The notes under the pieces were generated by a model. That model ran no database searches, was not told the origin of the DNA, and saw only the letters and a list, made by a program, of their open reading frames with translations. Positions 59,076-64,000 of a DNA stretch of 64,000 nucleotides are shown here, piece by piece. The position numbers and the translations under genes are program-made. Position 1 is the stretch's first letter. The number at the start of each line of letters is the position of its first letter. Source of the stretch: Capra hircus (Eukaryota > Chordata > Mammalia > Artiodactyla > Bovidae); contig NC_030836.1 in NCBI RefSeq assembly GCF_001704415.2, positions 21,550,001-21,614,000 on the forward strand, in the 5' to 3' direction.

Positions 59076-59799
59076 GTAAATTTTCACTAGTATTTCTGTG
59101 ATGATTCAGTGCCAGTAAGTCTCTGTCTTCAACTTAGTTCCACAGAGTCACATCATTAGTAAAGATCACTCGTATCTTTACGTAAAGTGAATGGTATGGT
59201 AGGGCTAGAGTCCCCTGACTGAGCAGGGACAATGGTTCAGAAACAATATTGGTGAATGTGATTATTTTTCTTTTTACCTGGCATATGGTTCTTTTATTGA
59301 GGCAAAGAAATCCCTCCTGCTGATTTAGTTATTTTTCACATTTATAAGGTGTAAGGATAGGCTCATATGGTAGAGCCATAAAAAGCAGTCAATTGCAAAT
59401 AACTTATAAAACATGATTTATTTATATTAGTTCCACATTTTCCTTTTTATATAAAATGTATTTTTGTATATTTTGCCAACATTATTGTATTCTATCATTT
59501 AAAATTTACAAAGGTTGTGGCTATGCTTTGTTTTTTAGTTTAAAATGAAATTTATTACCTTTAGCTGAAAAGGCACTTTCACAATGGGGATACCACATGG
59601 CCCAGCCAAGGTAAGCTGCGTTCCTACTCTTGCTGGCCTTGGCTGACTGTCATATCTGTTGATGTACCTTTTCATCAGCAGAGTGCAATAAGCAGTCTCT
59701 ACCTTAGGGTCTCAGAGTGTAGCCATGCATGGAATTTCAGAGGCTGACTTTTCAAGTGAGCTCACCTAAGGTCCTGCCTCTCACATCTCAGTAGTGTTC
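59076..59799. other. Non-coding interval
   Basis: No gene. The stretch 59,570-59,790 is less AT-rich and may be an old repeat that I cannot name. Confidence 0.35.
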
Positions 59800-60330
59800 T
59801 TAATATTTTTCATTTATAATTTCAAAAATGATTTAAATCCATAAAAACAGCACAAATAATAAAATTCAGCTTCACATAGCTCTGTCACCAATACCATTTC
59901 TCTTCATTTTTCAGAGTTAGCACCTTTCAAAAATTTGGTGTGTATTTTTTTTTAAATATACAAATCATGTGATACATATTGTCCAGTCACTTGCTTTTTA
60001 CACTTAATTATATATATATATATATTTCTTATATATATTTTGGAGATATTTTCATCTTTGTTCACATGGACCTAATTAATTACTTCTAATCACTGCATAG
60101 TATTCTGTAATGTGAATAGATTATATATATTTTATAAATATATAAAACCATTCCTATAGTAAGGGCATTTAGATTTCCAGTCTCTTGTTATTGTAATACT
60201 ACGATATACATTCCTTTGCAGACATTATTTTATAATGTTAGATCTGCAGAATAGCTCCTGGGTCCCAAGGCATAACTATTTTAAACTTTAAAGGTATCTC
60301 CTAATTTCCTCCTCAAAAGGCTATACTTGT
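59800..60330 (-). repeat. Ancient L1-type repeat, tentative
   Basis: 'cactgcatagtattctgtaa', 'gggcatttagatttccagtc' and 'gctcctgggtcccaaggcat' follow the order of a common antisense old L1 3' region. Diverged. Confidence 0.4.
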
Positions 60331-60339
60331 TTACAAATG

Positions 60340-60730
60340 TACAGATATCATTTGATCCAACAACTGTATTCTTAGGAAATTATGCTGCAGATATAGTCGC
60401 ATCTATGTGATACAACTTATATATACTATTTTTATCGTGCCATTATACTCAGCCAACAGTTATATCACATCTAAACAATGGAATACTATGAAGCCATACA
60501 AAAGAACAAGAAAGCTCTCTGTGTTTGGGTAAAATTAAAGTGCAGAGCATTATATATTTACTTGTAAATGTATAAAATATTACTGTAAAAATTCATAGAG
60601 GATTTGTCAAATCAGTTGTCTGTAAAAGATAAACTGTTGGCAGGAAAGTAGGTGGGAAGGTTTATTATATAGTATTTTGACCCATGTGAATATATTATCT
60701 ATTCAAAATTAAATAAAACATATAAAAACT
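60340..60730 (+). repeat. Old L1 3' fragment
   Basis: 'caatggaatactatgaagcc' and 'gaacaagaaagctctctgtg' match the end of L1 ORF2 at the DNA level. The rest is AT-rich 3' UTR-like sequence. Confidence 0.55.
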
Positions 60731-61560
60731 AACATTAAATTTATATGAATGTATTCTTATCTTACATGATAACCTCTCATTTTAAAATGTATTTCCCTGA
60801 TTATCAGTGACATTGAGCATCTCATATATGGTAATTACCCATAGGTATTTCTTCTTTAGTGAAATATCTTATCCTCTGTACCCTATTTTTATTTCACAGA
60901 CTTTTAGCCTTCTTTTATATTTGAAATGTTAGTATTTTATGTGTTAAAAATGTTCCGAATACTTTCTCTCCAGGTTGACTTATTATTTAGCTGTTTTTGT
61001 AGCATTTTTAATCAAATAATGTTTTAAGTATTTAAAAGCCAGTTCTGCTTTTTCTTTACAGTCTCTGGCTTACTTAGGAAAGCTTCCCCTACATTATCAA
61101 AAGTATCTTTCTCTGTCTTTTAAAATTTTATAGTTTTTGGTTTTTATATTTCTTATGAATATTTTTGTTTATATTTAACTTACTAACATTTAAAGTTGAC
61201 CTTTATACTATCTGTAATTTATTTTTTTCCTTGGGTATAAATGGAGCTCCCATTATCCAGCCCTATTCAATAAGTAGTCTATATTTTCTCCGTGGATTTG
61301 CAACACTAACTTTTTATATCTTAAAATCTTCATGCAAATGCTTCTAGATTCTCTATTCTGCTTGACAGATCTATTTGTTTTTACTAAAACTACTCTGTTT
61401 AAATTGATGTGTCTTTGTAGTGTGAGTTGATTCCTTGGAAGATGCTTGCTTGCATTATTTTTATCGAGATTTTCTTAGCTATTCTGTCACATTTTCTACT
61501 TCTTTCATTTGAGAAATATGATCTTACATATATATGTATATACCCCAAGTATATATGTTA
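60731..61560. other. Non-coding AT-rich interval
   Basis: Possibly more antisense L1 ('tgatttattagctgttttt'-like text near 60,980), but no firm assignment. No gene is seen. Confidence 0.35.
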
Positions 61561-61568
61561 TACACAAG

Positions 61569-61569
<1 letters not shown>

Positions 61570-61613
<44 letters not shown>
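61570..61613. repeat. (CA)n microsatellite
   Basis: An imperfect CG/CA start followed by an uninterrupted CA run and a TA end. Confidence 0.88.
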
Positions 61614-61614
<1 letters not shown>

Positions 61615-61635
61615 TCATTTTTTGGTTTCTTAGCT

Positions 61636-61763
61636 GCTGCCGCTGCTGCTAAGTCACTTCAGTAGTATCCAACTCTGTGCGACCCCATAGATGGCAGCCC
61701 ACCAGGCTTCCCCGTCCCTGGGACTCTCCAGGCAAGAACACTGGAGTGGGTTGCCATTTCCTA
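61636..61763 (-). repeat. BOV-A2-type monomer SINE
   Basis: An antisense copy with 'cgaccccatagatggcagcc'. A 7-bp duplication (cttagct) lies at 61,629-61,635 and 61,764-61,770. Confidence 0.88.
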
Positions 61764-61791
61764 CTTAGCTATTTGAGGGTTAAAGATTGCT

Positions 61792-61995
61792 GGGCTTCCC
61801 TGGTTCAAAGAGTAAAGAATCTGCCTGCAGTGCAGGAGACCCAGGTTTGTTCTCTGAGTCAGGAAGATCCCCTGGAGAAGAGGATGGTTACCCACTTCAG
61901 TATTTTTGCCTGGGGAATCCCGTGAAGAGAGGAGCCTGGTAGGCTACCGTCCACGGGGGTCTCAAAGAGTCGGACATGACTGAAGACTAACACTT
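61792..61995 (+). repeat. Bov-tA SINE
   Basis: A sense copy from 'ctgggcttccctggttcaaa' to 'cggacatgactgaagactaa'. Confidence 0.88.
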
Positions 61996-62277
61996 TAACT
62001 TACTTTTCACTTTCTAAAGAGTGCCTTACCTAACTGAAGTCTCAAAATTTCAGGAGAAAATATTCTATATTTCCTGTCTTTGGGAAAAGCCAATCTCCCC
62101 TTTGCTTCCAATCTTAGTATTTTTGGTAACAAGTACAAAAATCATAGTCAACTATTATTAGTTTCTCTCTTCAGATTCAGTTTATGTGCAACGTGAAATA
62201 TGGGGCTAGAGCTGAGTGCTTGAATTAACAGAACATTTCAGTTTAAGTTTATTATTACCCTAAGACACTTCTTTCCA

Positions 62278-62470
62278 GGGGCTTCCGTGGCGGTTCAGTC
62301 AGTAAAGAATCTGCCTGCAATGCAGGAAACCCAGGTTCCATCCCTGCGTCAGGAAGATCCGCTGAAGAAGGAAATGGCAATCTACTCCAACATTCTTGCT
62401 TGGAGAATCCTATGGACAGAGGAGCCTGGCAGGCTACAGTCCTTGGGGTTTCAAGAGTCAGAAATAATGA
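62278..62470 (+). repeat. Bov-tA SINE
   Basis: A sense copy from 'ggggcttccgtggcggttca' to 'gtttcaagagtcagaaataa'. The terminal part is diverged. Confidence 0.88.
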
Positions 62471-62747
62471 CTAAACTACTACTACTTTTTCTATGTTCGG
62501 CCTCTAAGATTCTGCCAGTCAAGTTATGAAATTTAAATTCACATAGCAATTTTAGACATCATTCATTAGAGCACTAAATCAGTTCTATGTTTTCCATGAT
62601 CATTAATGAATTTCAGAAAGTGGGACTGCAAACAAAAGAGACAAACAATTTTTGAAGTCTTGTTGTTTTGGACATTCATCATTCTAACCTAAAATACTAG
62701 GTTTTAAGCAACTCGGCTATAGTTACCATTCATTCCAATTTCTATAA

Positions 62748-62803
62748 GTAATATATATATAATATATATATAATTATATTATATAATTATAATATATATA
62801 TCT
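62748..62803. repeat. AT palindrome-like repeat
   Basis: Only A and T over about 56 bp, with near-symmetric halves built from 'ataatatatat' and 'aattat' units. It could form hairpins or cruciforms. Confidence 0.75.
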
Positions 62804-63094
62804 AATTCATCCTGATTTCTATATATTTGAGTGCTTACTGACATTTGCCTTATCTTCCTTACTTTCACTTCTTCTCTGCTAAAGAGTAATTTGAAAAAAT
62901 GAAACAAAAAATAAAACAAAGTAAAAACTCTTGCTAAAAATCATCCTAAATTTCAGGAACCATTGGCATTTCTGTTTAACTTCTCATAGTAAGAAGCCAT
63001 AAGCACTGGAAGAATCACAGAGATGAATACTTTCATTGTTAGCAGTTGTCCTGGGAAGGTCTAAACAATAAAGTTTCCCTTGTAATTTAATATT

Positions 63095-63545
63095 TCAGAG
63101 TCTGGCATCTATCATTTTTGTGTCCCCTCCCTTCCTTCTGTATGGTTTGGCTTCGAGCCTCTCAGACCTGTGGCTCTTTATTGGAAGATTGCTTTCAGGC
63201 ACCGGGGCCTGCTTTGCCAGCACTTGTGGAGAATTAGAAGTGTGTGGGGATTTAAATTTATGTCTCTCCCACTTCTCTGGGGAAGCCTGAAACCAATGAA
63301 TAAAACTCCAGCTCTCTCTCCTCAAATCAGTACATCTCTGAGACAAATTTACACTGCAGAAATTCCCTGAAGTTTCCTTTGGTGAAACTGCCTGAGAGCC
63401 AGCCCACTTTTGTATGGCTTTCTCCTTTTCCCCAGTCAGTTCCCACCCTCTCACACATCTTCCTGAAGACATCTCCTTACTAAGCCTTTTACCCATGAAT
63501 CCTTGACTGAAGATCTTTCTTGTGGGCAACCTGACCTAAACCATG
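63095..63545 (-). other. Unassigned segment with a 144-codon minus frame
   Basis: The frame at 63,529 down to 63,095 is basic and Ser/Lys-rich (for example MSSGRCVRGWELTGEKEK), with no recognisable domain, signal peptide or membrane segment. On the + strand an AATAAA lies at 63,300-63,305. Composition is more balanced than its flanks. It may be an old LTR or another repeat rather than a gene. Confidence 0.3.
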
Positions 63546-63706
63546 ATAAACAGAAGCACTTTGAATGCAATTTTAACATTTTGTTCTCATTTTCCATTTT
63601 CCCCATTAAATAGATTGGCTCTCTACATGTTCTTCTTTAGCACCCCTCCCCCTTTTTGTTTTAACTCCAAAACTCTGCTTTTTCCAGTAATTACCCATAT
63701 TAGGTA

Positions 63707-63796
63707 AGGAAATGGTAACCCACTCCAGTATTCTTGTCTGGAAAATCCCATGGACAGGCATGAGGTTGCAAAGAGTCAGACATGACTGAGCACGCG

Positions 63797-63828
<32 letters not shown>

Positions 63829-63830
63829 CA
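63707..63830 (+). repeat. Bov SINE 3' half with (CA)n tail
   Basis: A sense 3' half from 'aaatggtaacccactccagt' to 'cagacatgactgagcacg', followed at once by a CA tract at about 63,796-63,830. Confidence 0.87.
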
Positions 63831-64000
63831 CCCCTATCTGGTGTCTCTGCCTTCGTTTTTCACTCATCTTCTTTCTCACTAAGACCTACCTCACAACCCT
63901 GGGCTTCCTGCATTTGCTAGCAATTTTTACAGGGGGTTGGAAGAAGCAGATTCGGCAAGATTAGGCGTGAGATTTAACTTCAGTCAGCCTACCAAGAGTT

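Overview
The window is nuclear DNA from a bovid ruminant (cattle, sheep, goat or a relative). The basis is the repeat content: Bov-tA and BOV-A2 SINEs, cetartiodactyl CHR-type SINEs, and ruminant BovB (RTE) LINE copies, on an older mammalian background of L1, L2, MIR and a Tigger-like DNA transposon. I see no bacterial-style genes, no CRISPR array, no rRNA and no functional tRNA gene.

Only one protein-coding gene is well supported: FANCF, an intact single-exon gene on the + strand at 35,486-36,565 (359 codons). It encodes the adaptor subunit of the Fanconi anaemia core complex. Its CpG-rich promoter carries two CCAAT boxes and an E-box, and several poly(A) signals follow the stop codon. In human 11p14.3, FANCF is divergent from GAS2 and separated by a gene desert from SLC17A6. 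By synteny the left part of this window (minus strand) should be the GAS2 5' region and the right part should be the desert. A strong CpG island at about 5.7-6.3 kb, with a good minus-strand splice donor at 6,075-6,080, fits a GAS2 alternative promoter and noncoding first exon. That assignment is inferred. I found no GAS2 coding exon.

Layout: 1-5.6 kb, AT-rich non-coding with a MIR, a CHR SINE and a SINE-borne (TG)n; 5.7-6.6 kb, CpG island; 7-19.7 kb, SINEs, an L1 3' end, L2/MIR relics and a Tigger copy split by BovB; 19.8-22.5 kb, two solo LTRs with target duplications; 23-31.6 kb, SINEs and a second Tigger copy split by BovB; 32.4-32.8 kb, a third solo LTR; 35.1-38.2 kb, FANCF; 38.6-42.4 kb, dense nested SINE/L1/BovB insertions and a CHR SINE with an internal 26-bp minisatellite; 42.7-52.4 kb, SINEs and three BovB segments including a 2.6-kb decayed copy; 52.4-64 kb, AT-rich repeat-poor DNA with scattered SINEs.

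I found no undescribed biological system. The most interesting structure is in the repeats: two Tigger-like copies interrupted by BovB at almost the same internal position, composite SINE clusters bracketed by target duplications, and microsatellites that grew from SINE tails. Nearly all open reading frames other than FANCF are chance frames in repeats or GC-rich DNA.
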